Positions 1 through 6,637 of a stretch of DNA of 8,355 bases are shown here, piece after piece (position 1 is the first letter of the stretch; every line of letters begins with the position of its first letter). The DNA lies in NCBI GenBank assembly GCA_030630165.1, contig DAOVNN010000117.1:1-8355 (forward strand). Direction: 5' to 3'. Both the position numbers and the translations under genes were made by a program. Below the pieces are notes generated by a model that was not told the DNA's origin, did no database searches, and saw only the letters and a list, made by a program, of their open reading frames with translations. The DNA is from Candidatus Krumholzibacteriota bacterium (GTDB lineage Bacteria > Krumholzibacteriota > Krumholzibacteriia > Krumholzibacteriales > Krumholzibacteriaceae).

Positions 1-1128
1 CACGACTTTAATCTCAACGGCATACATATATTCGCTATCGAGCCGCAGACGAAGTCGGCCCGCGAGACGCTCGACAAGATAAGGGCCGTCGCCGAATACT
101 CAAAGCTGATGCCCGCCGAGGAGACGCAGATCGACAAGGGTTCCGCCCTGATGGCGCTGAAGAACTTCAACCCCGACAATATCGATTACATCGCCTCCCC
201 CGACATCAGTGCGCAGCTGGCGACCAGATCCTTCGAGGATGTGGTCAGGCAGGAAAAGCTCCTCGAATCGAAGAACAATTACTACATGTATCTCGAGGAG
301 AAACCGACGATCTACTCCTTCGAGATGGACGAAAACCTCCTCCCCATCGCATTCGACGTCACCTCGTTCAGCGGTGGAGAGGGAAAGATCCGGACCGAGG
401 TCAACTTCGAGATACCGACAAGGGAGCTCCTCTTCGAGCGCAAGGACGGCATATTGAGGGCCGATGTGGAACTGCGCGTAATGGTGCGCGACATAGACAT
501 GAAAGGGGTCGCCTCCGCCGCGGAATTCACCGGCGCCACCCAGGAGGGCGGTATGACTTTCGATGGGCCGTTGTACATCCCCGGGCAGGTCGCCGTTACA
601 CTGGAGCCGGGATACTACCGCATCGGCATCGAGGCGCACGACCTCAAGTCGGAAAGGATGGGCGTATACCGGGCAACCGTCCAGATCCCGCCGATGGACG
701 AAGGATTTGCGCTCAGCGACATCCTCTTCGCCAGCACGATCACGCAGATCGACAAGACGGTCAGGTACCAGAAGGGCAACCTGCAGGTCGTCCCCCATCC
801 CCTGCACGCGTACAGGATCCCATACCCGCTGACCTTCTATTTCGAGATCTACGGCCTCGATACCGACGACGAGGGCATCGCCCTCTACGAAGTCGCGTAC
901 CGCGTCGTTCCAGTCACAAAGAAGAAAAGGGGCCTCACACTCAAGGACATGGAGACCGCCGTCGAATCGAGGTTCGAGACGAGCGGATACGGGCCGTCGC
1001 AGCCCCAGCGCCTCGAGATAGCGACAGATAATCTCTGGGAAGGCTCCTTCCGGCTGATCATCACCGTGATGGACCGCCGCACCCGGGAATCTGTTGAAAA
1101 GATCGCCAACTTCTCTATATTGAAATAG
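1..1128 (+). CDS. GWxTD-family secreted protein, long class, 5'-truncated by the window (gene 1)
   Basis: The frame is open from base 1 to the TAG at 1126-1128, giving 375 residues. The start codon, signal peptide and GWxTD region lie upstream of the window. An internal ATG at 109 has no convincing ribosome binding site and is not the start. Residues 1 to about 115 correspond to the linker peculiar to the long class: FNPDNIDY here matches LNPDAIDY of gene 4. Residues about 116-375 are the shared C-terminal module, with FDVTSFSG, TEVNFEIP, LEPGYYRIGIE, LSDILFAS, FYFEIYGLD, SGYG and MDRRTR. The fold is probably beta-sandwich (inference). The last 15 residues resemble gene 2 (RESVEK...FSIL) rather than the other long-class genes, so the gene looks mosaic. 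Those last codons also contain the putative promoter of gene 2. Function is unknown; by analogy with its paralogues it acts outside the cytoplasm. Confidence 0.9.
   Translation, partial: HDFNLNGIHIFAIEPQTKSARETLDKIRAVAEYSKLMPAEETQIDKGSALMALKNFNPDNIDYIASPDISAQLATRSFEDVVRQEKLLESKNNYYMYLEEKPTIYSFEMDENLLPIAFDVTSFSGGEGKIRTEVNFEIPTRELLFERKDGILRADVELRVMVRDIDMKGVASAAEFTGATQEGGMTFDGPLYIPGQVAVTLEPGYYRIGIEAHDLKSERMGVYRATVQIPPMDEGFALSDILFASTITQIDKTVRYQKGNLQVVPHPLHAYRIPYPLTFYFEIYGLDTDDEGIALYEVAYRVVPVTKKKRGLTLKDMETAVESRFETSGYGPSQPQRLEIATDNLWEGSFRLIITVMDRRTRESVEKIANFSILK
1094..1121 (+). promoter_or_regulatory. Putative promoter of gene 2, inside the end of gene 1
   Basis: TTGAAA (1094-1099), a 16-base spacer and TATATT (1116-1121) make a good sigma-70-type promoter. 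GGGA begins 7 bases after the -10, at 1128, so the predicted transcript starts at the stop codon of gene 1 and has a leader of about 47 bases. The same geometry recurs before genes 3, 4 and 5. The assignment rests on consensus match and recurrence; no transcript data are available. Confidence 0.6.
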
Positions 1129-1174
1129 GGACCCCGCCCACATTGAAAGTCATCTCGCCCGGAAAGGAAGTTTT

Positions 1175-2695
1175 ATGTTATCTGGCATGAAATCCGCGAT
1201 CCTGGCTGTAGTGCTGATCTGTCTTATCTCCCCCCTGAGCTATTCCTCGAAATTCTCGGATAAATTCGACGAGGAGAGCCTCTTCGAGAATCTCGACAGG
1301 TACGAGAAGCGCCAGTATGAAGGCCTCCGGAACCTGATGAACGATCACCAGAAGCTGCATTACCTGTCTATCCCCGAGGGAAAGGACCGGGACGAATGGC
1401 TGATAAAGTTCTGGCGGATGAACGATCCGACACCTTCTACGAGAGAGAATGAGAGAAAGAGAGAACACGAGACGAGGGTCGCTACAGCCAGAGAGCTTTA
1501 CCATCTGGACGACTTCCCCGGTTGGGACCACCGTGGAGAGACATTCATCAGGTTCGGCAAGCCCGATTTCGTAACTGACGTCGCGGGGCAGGTCAACGAG
1601 AATGTGGCCAAGGGGCCGGGCGAGGTATGGCACTACTACCAGCTCGGAATCGTGGTGCCTTTCGAGGACTCGTTCCTTAACGGCGAGCATACATACTTCA
1701 TGGAGATCCCGACCGTCTTCACGCAGTATCCTCACGAGATGCTGACCGACGATTACGGAAAACTAACCGAGATGTACGCCTTTTCCCCCTGGAACATCTA
1801 CGGCCTCAGTTTCGGGCCGAGCGATGAGCTGATGCGCTTTTACTCGTATATCGAGAACAACACGTATTTTCACAGCGCGGATATCAAGCGTCCCGACCTT
1901 CCGTATTACTTCGACATCACTGCCTTTAAAGGTGAAAAAGGAAAGGTAAAAGCCGAGGTCAGCTTCGAGATCCCGGCAAAGGAACTCTCTTACACGGAGG
2001 TCCGGGACGGGTGGAAAACCGATTTCGAAGCAAGCATCGCCGTCTACGACATGGAGATGAACGAGATAGTGACGGTGATGGACACGGTCCGCATAGAACT
2101 GCCCGTCAAGCCGGAACCGGACTCACCCTGGCTTCTGCCCGCGCAGTTTACCCTGGCGCTCAAGCCGGGGTATTACAGGTTCGGCCTGGAAGTAAAGGAT
2201 CACGAGACGAACAAGCATGGCGTCTATCTCATCAGCCGCCACATCCTGCCCTTCGGCGAATCCCTGGCTATCAGTGATATTCAGTTTGCCAGCCTGATCG
2301 AGGAAACCGGGCGTAACAGCAGGCCGACCTTCATCAAGGGGCCCCTGAGGGTCATCCCCCACCCCATACACGCATACCGTATACCAGCCCCTGTCAAGTT
2401 CTACTTCGAGATCTACGGACTCGACGTCGATAATGAAGACTTCGGCTTCTGGGAGATCGAATACTCCGTCGAGCCGAAGAAAGGGAAGAAACGCGACGGA
2501 TTGGGCTTCAAGGATGTCTCCACCGATCTGAGCTCGAAGATCAGTACTTCCGGATTCGGGTCGTTACAGACGCAGCGCCTCGAGATCGCAACCGAAAACC
2601 TGTGGGAAGGCTCCTTCCGGCTGACCGTCAGGGTGATGGACCGCAGGACGAGGGAATCGGTTGAAAAGACAACCTATTTCTCTATACTTGAGTAG
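1175..2695 (+). CDS. GWxTD-family secreted protein, short class (gene 2)
   Basis: This complete gene encodes 506 residues. The ATG at 1175 follows GGAAAGGAAG (1161-1170), which fits a Shine-Dalgarno site; an ATG four codons later is possible but worse spaced. Residues 1 to about 25 form a signal peptide with a hydrophobic core. Cys16 is preceded by Ile, so this is not a lipobox. Residues about 30-180 form the GWxTD region: LMNDHQK (54-60), DEWL..FW (73-80), DPTP (84-87), an NER/EH charged stretch, and PGWDHRGE...IRFGKPD (115-131). The last is a GWxTD motif one residue short, with no Thr. Residues about 244-506 are the C-terminal module (YYFDITAFKG, LKPGYYRFGLE, ISDIQFAS, FYFEIYGLD, TSGFGS, MDRRTR). 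The long-class linker is absent. It lies 46 bases after gene 1 and 42 before gene 3. The reaction or role is unknown; secretion is inferred from the signal peptide. Confidence 0.93.
   Translation: MLSGMKSAILAVVLICLISPLSYSSKFSDKFDEESLFENLDRYEKRQYEGLRNLMNDHQKLHYLSIPEGKDRDEWLIKFWRMNDPTPSTRENERKREHETRVATARELYHLDDFPGWDHRGETFIRFGKPDFVTDVAGQVNENVAKGPGEVWHYYQLGIVVPFEDSFLNGEHTYFMEIPTVFTQYPHEMLTDDYGKLTEMYAFSPWNIYGLSFGPSDELMRFYSYIENNTYFHSADIKRPDLPYYFDITAFKGEKGKVKAEVSFEIPAKELSYTEVRDGWKTDFEASIAVYDMEMNEIVTVMDTVRIELPVKPEPDSPWLLPAQFTLALKPGYYRFGLEVKDHETNKHGVYLISRHILPFGESLAISDIQFASLIEETGRNSRPTFIKGPLRVIPHPIHAYRIPAPVKFYFEIYGLDVDNEDFGFWEIEYSVEPKKGKKRDGLGFKDVSTDLSSKISTSGFGSLQTQRLEIATENLWEGSFRLTVRVMDRRTRESVEKTTYFSILE
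2661..2688 (+). promoter_or_regulatory. Putative promoter of gene 3, inside the end of gene 2
   Basis: TTGAAA (2661-2666), a 16-base spacer and TATACT (2683-2688) lie in the codons for VEK...FSIL of gene 2. GGGA starts at 2695, 7 bases past the -10, on the last base of the TAG stop. Spacing is identical to the elements before genes 2, 4 and 5. The predicted leader is about 43 bases. Confidence 0.6.
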
Positions 2696-2737
2696 GGAAA
2701 CCGCCACCTGATTTTCCGTGATCCGAAAGGCCTGATC

Positions 2738-4270
2738 GTGCGCACCCGCCTGTCATACGCTGTCTCGCTTGCCCTGCTCCTCTGCGCCACCCCCCTGATG
2801 GCGCAGCAGCTCATGGCGCTCGACGATGAGATCGAACTCTACAGCCACCTCGACAGGTACGAGCGCAGGCGCTACGAGGGCCTTCGCTACCTGATGAACG
2901 ATCACCAGAAGATGCACTACCTGACGATCCCGACGCGTAAGGAGCGCGACGACTGGGTGGTCAGGTTCTGGAGGCTGAACGACCCGACGCCTGCGACCAG
3001 GAAGAACGAGCGGAGAATCGAGCACAAGGAACGCGTTGCGGAGGCGCTGGAAATGTATCCGAAGGTAGAATTTCCCTACTGGGACCACCGGGGAGAGACC
3101 CTGATAAGGTTCGGAAAACCGGACATAATCGCCGAGATTCCGGCGAACGTGGGATTCGGCGCGCAGTTCGGACACGGTCAGACCCGGGATATCAAGATGC
3201 CGGGACAGGTCTGGCAGTATATGAAGCTCGGGATGGTCGTTCCCTTCGAGGACATAAACCTCAGCGGGGAGCATATATATTACCTGGAGGTCCGGACAGC
3301 ATACACCAAGCGCCCCTACGAGATGCTCGTCGAAGGTTACAACGACGCCCTCGATGCGTTGACCTACTCGAGCTCGAACGTCTACAGCCTCTTTTTCGCA
3401 GCGAGCGATGAACTGATGGCATTCTACTCGCACCTCGAGAACAACAGGCACTTCCATACGGCCGACCTGGCGCGGGTCCCCCTGCCCTGCTACTTCGACA
3501 TCACCGCCTTCAAGGGCGGGCCTGGAAAGGTGCGCACGGAGGTGAACTTCGAGATCCCCGCGAGGGAGCTATCGTACGAAAAGGGACCGCAGGGCTTCAG
3601 GACCGACTTCGAGGTACGGGTCGCAGTCTACGATCTGAACATGGAGGAAGTCGTCTCCGGCTATGACCTGGTAGATATAGACCTCCCTGAACGCCCCGCA
3701 CCCGATTCCCCGTGGCTCCTCCCCGCGCAGTTCATCCTTACACTCGATCCGGGATACTACAGGTTCGGCCTCGAGGTCAGGGACCGCAGGACCAGAAAGC
3801 ACGGCGCCTTCCTCGCCAGCAGGAATATCGCTCCAATGGGCGACACCCTCTGCGTCAGCGACATCCAGCTCGCCAGCCTTATCGAGAAGGCGGGAAGCCG
3901 GACGAGCTTCCTTAAAGGACCGCTGCGCGTCATCCCCCACCCCGTTCACGCCTACCGCAAACCGGACCCGGTAAGGTTCTATTTCGAGATATACGGCCTC
4001 GACCTCGACGACGAGGATTTCGGGTTCTGGGAGATAGAATATTCGGTCGAGCCGAAGGAGAAGAGACGCGAGGGACCTGTCTACAAGGATGTCGGCACGG
4101 TGATGAGCTCGAGATTCAACGCCTCCGGATTCGGCTCGACGCAGCACGAGCGCCTCGAGATAGACAGCAAGGAACTCTGGGAGGGCAGCTTCCGCCTCCG
4201 CGTCCGCGTGATGGACAGACGGACAAGAAAGTATGTCGAGACACAGACCAGTTTCTCCATTCTGGAATAA
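2738..4270 (+). CDS. GWxTD-family secreted protein, short class, with altered GW motif (gene 3)
   Basis: This complete gene encodes 510 residues and starts with GTG at 2738. GAAAGG (2725-2730) sits 7 bases upstream, and the signal peptide begins right at this codon, which together fix the start. Residues 1-22 are a signal peptide with a likely signal peptidase I cut after PLMA. The N-terminal region has LMNDHQK (52-58), DDWVVRFW (71-78), DPTP (82-85) and PYWDHRGE...IRFGKPD (113-129). The usually conserved Gly before Trp is replaced by Tyr114. An insertion of about 10 residues rich in Gly (near 139-152) precedes MPGQVWQY. Residues about 251-510 are the C-terminal module, closest to gene 2. Its last codons (VETQTSFSILE) use different bases from genes 1 and 2 and do not form a promoter. 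A 612-base gap follows. Molecular function is unknown. Confidence 0.93.
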   Translation: MRTRLSYAVSLALLLCATPLMAQQLMALDDEIELYSHLDRYERRRYEGLRYLMNDHQKMHYLTIPTRKERDDWVVRFWRLNDPTPATRKNERRIEHKERVAEALEMYPKVEFPYWDHRGETLIRFGKPDIIAEIPANVGFGAQFGHGQTRDIKMPGQVWQYMKLGMVVPFEDINLSGEHIYYLEVRTAYTKRPYEMLVEGYNDALDALTYSSSNVYSLFFAASDELMAFYSHLENNRHFHTADLARVPLPCYFDITAFKGGPGKVRTEVNFEIPARELSYEKGPQGFRTDFEVRVAVYDLNMEEVVSGYDLVDIDLPERPAPDSPWLLPAQFILTLDPGYYRFGLEVRDRRTRKHGAFLASRNIAPMGDTLCVSDIQLASLIEKAGSRTSFLKGPLRVIPHPVHAYRKPDPVRFYFEIYGLDLDDEDFGFWEIEYSVEPKEKRREGPVYKDVGTVMSSRFNASGFGSTQHERLEIDSKELWEGSFRLRVRVMDRRTRKYVETQTSFSILE

Positions 4271-4389
4271 TTCTTATAGTCATACCTGGTCTGCGGCAAT
4301 GACGGAAGCGGATCGAACGGCACCTGCGGGAATGCTTCACATAGAGGGTATTATCCGCAGGAGTGCCTGACCCGAATCGAGTGGTCAGT

Positions 4390-4417
4390 TATTTACCATC
4401 ACCGGTGATGGTAAATA
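4390..4417. repeat. Perfect 28-bp palindrome
   Basis: The half-site TATTTACCATCACC is followed directly by its exact reverse complement, centred between 4403 and 4404 on CCGG. Symmetry breaks at 4389/4418. There is no adjacent T-run, so an intrinsic terminator is unlikely. A dimeric repressor's operator is the simplest reading; the ACCGGT centre with a central CG is reminiscent of LacI-family sites (inference). A hairpin acting in RNA is the alternative. Confidence 0.8.
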
Positions 4418-4482
4418 TCCTTACACGCTCGACAGCAGTCGATCCCGCTGATCAACAATCGGTCCCGGACATCATGACTTCC

Positions 4483-4501
4483 GGCGGGAGCGCATCCCGC
4501 C
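4483..4501 (+). repeat. GC-rich hairpin
   Basis: GGCGGGA (4483-4489) pairs with TCCCGCC (4495-4501) across a 5-base loop. The nearest T-run begins 40 bases later, so it is not a standard Rho-independent terminator. It may be a transcript-end structure for upstream RNA or have no function. Confidence 0.45.
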
Positions 4502-4546
4502 CGCACGATTCCCGGCAGGGACGTTCTTCAGTTATTCAAAATTTTT

Positions 4547-4576
4547 TTGACAGATATCCCCGCCCGAATCCGTCTA
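4547..4576 (+). promoter_or_regulatory. Possible promoter of the sigma-factor remnant
   Basis: TTGACA (4547-4552) follows a T-run. The nearest -10-like hexamer, TATTAT (4575-4580), lies 22 bases downstream, too far for a normal sigma-70 promoter. An ECF-style -10 (CGTCTA, 4571-4576) is 18 bases downstream, which would suit an autoregulated ECF gene, but the -35 is not a typical ECF one. The assignment is tentative. Confidence 0.3.
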
Positions 4577-4601
4577 TTATACAGAGGAACAAGGAGCTCC
4601 T

Positions 4602-4790
4602 TTGAAAAACAGAACGGATCTACAACTCATCGAAGCGGCCCGGGGCGGAGACAGGGATGCCCGCGCGAATGAAGCGGCCGGTGTGCTGCTTGATGGTTGT
4701 CTCTTCGCGCAGGAAATGAAGGTCATCAAGAGCTGGAACTACGCAGGCAAGGGCGTGATGCTGGGTGAAAAGGACCTGCCGAGAAAATGA
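4602..4790 (+). pseudogene. Probable remnant of an ECF RNA polymerase sigma factor (N-terminal end only)
   Basis: A strong Shine-Dalgarno sequence, AAGGAG (4591-4596), lies 5 bases before a TTG start at 4602. The first 20 residues, MKNRTDLQLIEAARGGDRDA, match the usual start of ECF sigma-70 factors, where region 2 begins with a TD..LI.AAR.GD..AF pattern. After residue 20 the expected F..LV..Y continuation is lost. Residues 21-62 (RANEAAGVLL... to the TGA at 4788-4790) resemble no part of a sigma factor that I recognise. ECF factors are usually about 160-200 residues, so this is less than half length and lacks the -10 and -35 binding regions. The intact translation signals suggest fairly recent truncation, probably by deletion with a junction near 4661. 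Alternatives are a real 62-residue protein or an active decoy fragment. It sits between GWxTD genes on the same strand and may once have regulated the cluster. Confidence 0.45.
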
Positions 4791-4802
4791 AATATATGAA
4801 AA

Positions 4803-4838
4803 TCTGTTGAAACGATGACGAGTTCCTCTATACTTTAG
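4803..4838 (+). pseudogene. Relic of a GWxTD-gene C-terminus upstream of gene 4
   Basis: From 4803 the codons read SVETMTSSSIL followed by TAG (4836-4838), against SVEKIANFSILK-stop at the end of gene 1. At DNA level AATCTGTTGAAA is identical, and about three quarters of the next 35 bases align without gaps, through GGGATCCC against GGGACCCC. An in-frame TGA at 4797-4799 and loss of similarity upstream show that the body of the gene is gone. It contains the gene 4 promoter, which may explain its survival. Confidence 0.6.
4807..4834 (+). promoter_or_regulatory. Putative promoter of gene 4
   Basis: TTGAAA (4807-4812), a 16-base spacer and TATACT (4829-4834), with GGGA starting 7 bases later at 4841. 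The architecture is identical to the elements before genes 2, 3 and 5, but here it lies in a C-terminal relic rather than a live gene. The predicted leader is about 42 bases. Confidence 0.65.
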
Positions 4839-4840
4839 CA

Positions 4841-4882
4841 GGGATCCCACCGTGAGGGGTATTAACAGGGGAATCAGTAACA
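4841..4882 (+). promoter_or_regulatory. Leader of gene 4, shared with gene 5
   Basis: The leader begins with the palindrome GGGATCCC, then ACCGTGAGGGG and the ribosome binding site AGGGGA (4867-4872), 10 bases before the ATG. It matches the gene 5 leader with a few substitutions and one 1-base gap. TCCC (4845-4848) could pair either with GGGG (4856-4859) or with GGGGA of the ribosome binding site (4868-4872). A translational switch is possible but speculative. Confidence 0.45.
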
Positions 4883-6553
4883 ATGCGATTTCTGCACGCG
4901 CGTATCGTGTCGGCAATAGCTGTATTGTGTCTAGTCCTCGCGGCAGCCTCCCTCCTCCAGGCGGAGGACTACCAGGTCTTCGAAGAGGAGACCCTCTTCA
5001 ACAGGCTCCACTACAAGGAAAAGATCCGCTACAACGGCCTCCAGTACATTCTCAACAATCATCAGAAGAGGCATTACCTCTCCCTCGAGACGTGGGACGA
5101 GAGGGACGAGTGGCTGAGGTGTTTCTGGCTCGAGATGGATCCGACCCCGACGACGAGACACAACGAACGCAGAAAGGAACACATCGACAGGGTCGCGCTT
5201 GCCGTGGAAAAGTACGGCTGTTCCGATCCACCCGGCTGGGACGACCGGGGAGAAGTGCTGATCAGGTTCGGCCTGCCCGATGCGATGAAGAGGGTCCCGG
5301 CCGATGTCGGCAGGTATGTGCAGAGATGGCCAGGAGAGATCTGGTATTACTGGTCGCCGCCGATGCTGGCAACGTTCACCGACCCGTACCTCTCGGGAAA
5401 GTACATCCGTTCGACCGAAGCAGCCGGTCATGAATCGTGGACGGAGGACTACTACGAGGCGAACTACTTCAAGAGTTCGAGGATGATCCTGGCAGATATA
5501 GAAGATGCGCGTCGGCCGGGTGCTACAGCATCCATTCACAGTTTTCTGCCGATGCACATCGATCCTGACAAGACCGACCCGCGCAACTCACTCAATCCCG
5601 ACGCGATCGATTACGTCTATTATCATGGTATGCCGGTCAGTGAGATCAGAAAAAGTGTCTTCAAGAACGTGACCGATGAGTACGTCAAATCCGACAAGGC
5701 ACTGTACGAGTTCCATCACCAGATCCAGTCGACGAGGTTCATCCACTACCCCGGATTCGACTTCGGCATGCATGCCTACTTCGACATTACCGCTTTTCAT
5801 TCAGGCACGGAGCTGTTGAGGACCGAGGTTAACTTCGAGATCCCGGTCTCCGAGATAACCTTCGACACGACCGGTACGCGGCTGGAGGGCGAGGTCGAGC
5901 TTCGGGTGAAGGTCTGGGACCTCGAGATGAATGAGATAGCCGAGGCCGATGAGTTACTGAGGATCTCCGTGCCGAATACTGAAGACGCAAAGGTACCGGC
6001 GTACCTGCCCGGGCAGATCCTGCTCACTCTGGAACCGGGTTACTACAGGTTCGGGCTCGAGACTATAGATAAAAACTCGGGAAGCAGGGGCGTGTTCCGT
6101 ACAAACCGCCGACTGACCTGCGGCGACGACCTGTGTCTCAGCGACATACAGTTCGCCAGGAATATAAGCGACGGCGACCAGAACACCAGGTACAGGAAGG
6201 GCAACCTGATCGTAGTCCCCTACCCGCTGCACCTCTATAAAAGATCGTTCCCCATAGCCTTCTATTTCGAGATATACGGGATCGACCTGGACAAGGAAGA
6301 CTTCGGGTTCTACTCGGTGGAATACACCGTAACACCGACGGAGAAGAAGAGATGGGGGCTCGTCCTGGTAGACCAGGAAACCGGAATAAGCGCCGGGTTC
6401 AATGCAAGCGGGTTCGGTTCTCAGCAGCCGATGAGACTCGAGATAAATACCGATAACCTCTGGAGCGGCCGTTTTGTGCTGAGGGTGAAGGTCACTGACC
6501 GCAGAACGAGGAAAAGCACGGAGCAGACGGCAAGCTTCGCGATCCTCGACTGA
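4883..6553 (+). CDS. GWxTD-family secreted protein, long class (gene 4)
   Basis: This complete gene encodes 556 residues. The ATG at 4883 follows AGGGGA and begins a clear signal peptide (residues 1-27, likely cut after LLQA). The GWxTD region contains ILNNHQK (56-62), RDEWL..FW (74-82), DPTP (86-89), an RHNERRKEH stretch, and PPGWDDRGE...IRFGLPD (116-133), then PGEIWYYW (150-157). Residues about 185-297 are the linker of the long class (WTEDYYEANYFKSSR, FLPMHIDP, LNPDAIDYVYY, YEFHHQIQ). Residues about 298-556 are the C-terminal module, ending RRTRKSTEQTASFAILD. Cys413 and Cys418 (CGDDLC) could form a disulfide after export; gene 5 has neither. It is closest to gene 5, and the last 40 residues before its final Asp are identical to the visible end of gene 5. 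The terminal codons do not encode a promoter. Function is unknown. Confidence 0.93.
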   Translation: MRFLHARIVSAIAVLCLVLAAASLLQAEDYQVFEEETLFNRLHYKEKIRYNGLQYILNNHQKRHYLSLETWDERDEWLRCFWLEMDPTPTTRHNERRKEHIDRVALAVEKYGCSDPPGWDDRGEVLIRFGLPDAMKRVPADVGRYVQRWPGEIWYYWSPPMLATFTDPYLSGKYIRSTEAAGHESWTEDYYEANYFKSSRMILADIEDARRPGATASIHSFLPMHIDPDKTDPRNSLNPDAIDYVYYHGMPVSEIRKSVFKNVTDEYVKSDKALYEFHHQIQSTRFIHYPGFDFGMHAYFDITAFHSGTELLRTEVNFEIPVSEITFDTTGTRLEGEVELRVKVWDLEMNEIAEADELLRISVPNTEDAKVPAYLPGQILLTLEPGYYRFGLETIDKNSGSRGVFRTNRRLTCGDDLCLSDIQFARNISDGDQNTRYRKGNLIVVPYPLHLYKRSFPIAFYFEIYGIDLDKEDFGFYSVEYTVTPTEKKRWGLVLVDQETGISAGFNASGFGSQQPMRLEINTDNLWSGRFVLRVKVTDRRTRKSTEQTASFAILD

Positions 6554-6601
6554 CCAGACCGTTTCCGTACAAACAAGAACCTGAGTATTATAAGTAATCT
6601 G

Positions 6602-6637
6602 GTTGAAAGAATTGCGATTTCACTTATATTTATATAG
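6602..6637 (+). pseudogene. Relic of a GWxTD-gene C-terminus upstream of gene 5
   Basis: The codons from 6602 read VERIAISLIFI followed by TAG (6635-6637), the same length and phase as VEKIANFSILK-stop at the end of gene 1, then GGGATCCC against GGGACCCC. Gene 4 has its own complete tail and stop 49 bases earlier, so this is an extra, decayed copy of a C-terminal end. It is more diverged than the relic before gene 4. An independent promoter of similar composition is the alternative. Confidence 0.45.
6603..6630 (+). promoter_or_regulatory. Putative promoter of gene 5
   Basis: TTGAAA (6603-6608), a 16-base spacer and TATATT (6625-6630), with GGGA 7 bases later at 6637. This is the fourth copy of the same architecture, here fully intergenic. 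The predicted leader is about 40 bases. Confidence 0.65.

Larger units (their letters stand above)
4271..4601 (+). other. Interval without a recognised gene, after gene 3
   Basis: These 331 bases carry no convincing protein gene. They hold a weak inverted repeat (CCTGCGG at 4323-4329 and CCGCAGG at 4355-4361, loop 25 bases), the 28-bp palindrome at 4390-4417, a GC-rich hairpin at 4483-4501, a smaller hairpin (TCCC at 4510-4513, GGGA at 4518-4521), and a run of seven T at 4542-4548. From 4547 on the sequence is the probable control region of the sigma-factor remnant. No classic terminator for gene 3 is visible. Confidence 0.6.

Noticed and set aside
100..1143. A 347-codon antisense reading frame covering nearly all of gene 1, and similar long antisense frames opposite genes 2 to 5 (for example 2753-3457 and 6842-7552)
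   Set aside because: They mirror the codon bias of the sense genes, lack family features and good ribosome sites, and the sense strand encodes clearly homologous proteins.
1175..1250. Lipoprotein signal in gene 2, and likewise in genes 3 and 4, which also have Cys at residue 16
   Set aside because: The residue before Cys is Ile or Leu, not Gly, Ala or Ser, and the Cys lies inside the hydrophobic core. Ordinary signal peptidase I signals fit better.
4483..4548. Hairpin plus T-run as a terminator for gene 3
   Set aside because: The T-run begins 40 bases after the stem, too far for intrinsic termination, and it follows an AAAA stretch next to the TTGACA.
4547..4580. TTGACA with TATTAT as a standard sigma-70 promoter
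   Set aside because: The spacer is 22 bases, well outside the usual 16-18, so it was only listed as a possible promoter with an alternative -10.
4363..4605. An 80-codon frame starting GTG before the sigma-factor remnant
   Set aside because: It runs through the palindrome, the hairpin, the T-run and the promoter and ribosome site of the next gene, and its composition is not protein-like. A short real protein cannot be fully excluded.
4852..5433. A 193-codon forward frame overlapping the start of gene 4
   Set aside because: It is a frame shadow of gene 4, with low-complexity Arg/Gly/Pro-rich translation and no signal of its own.
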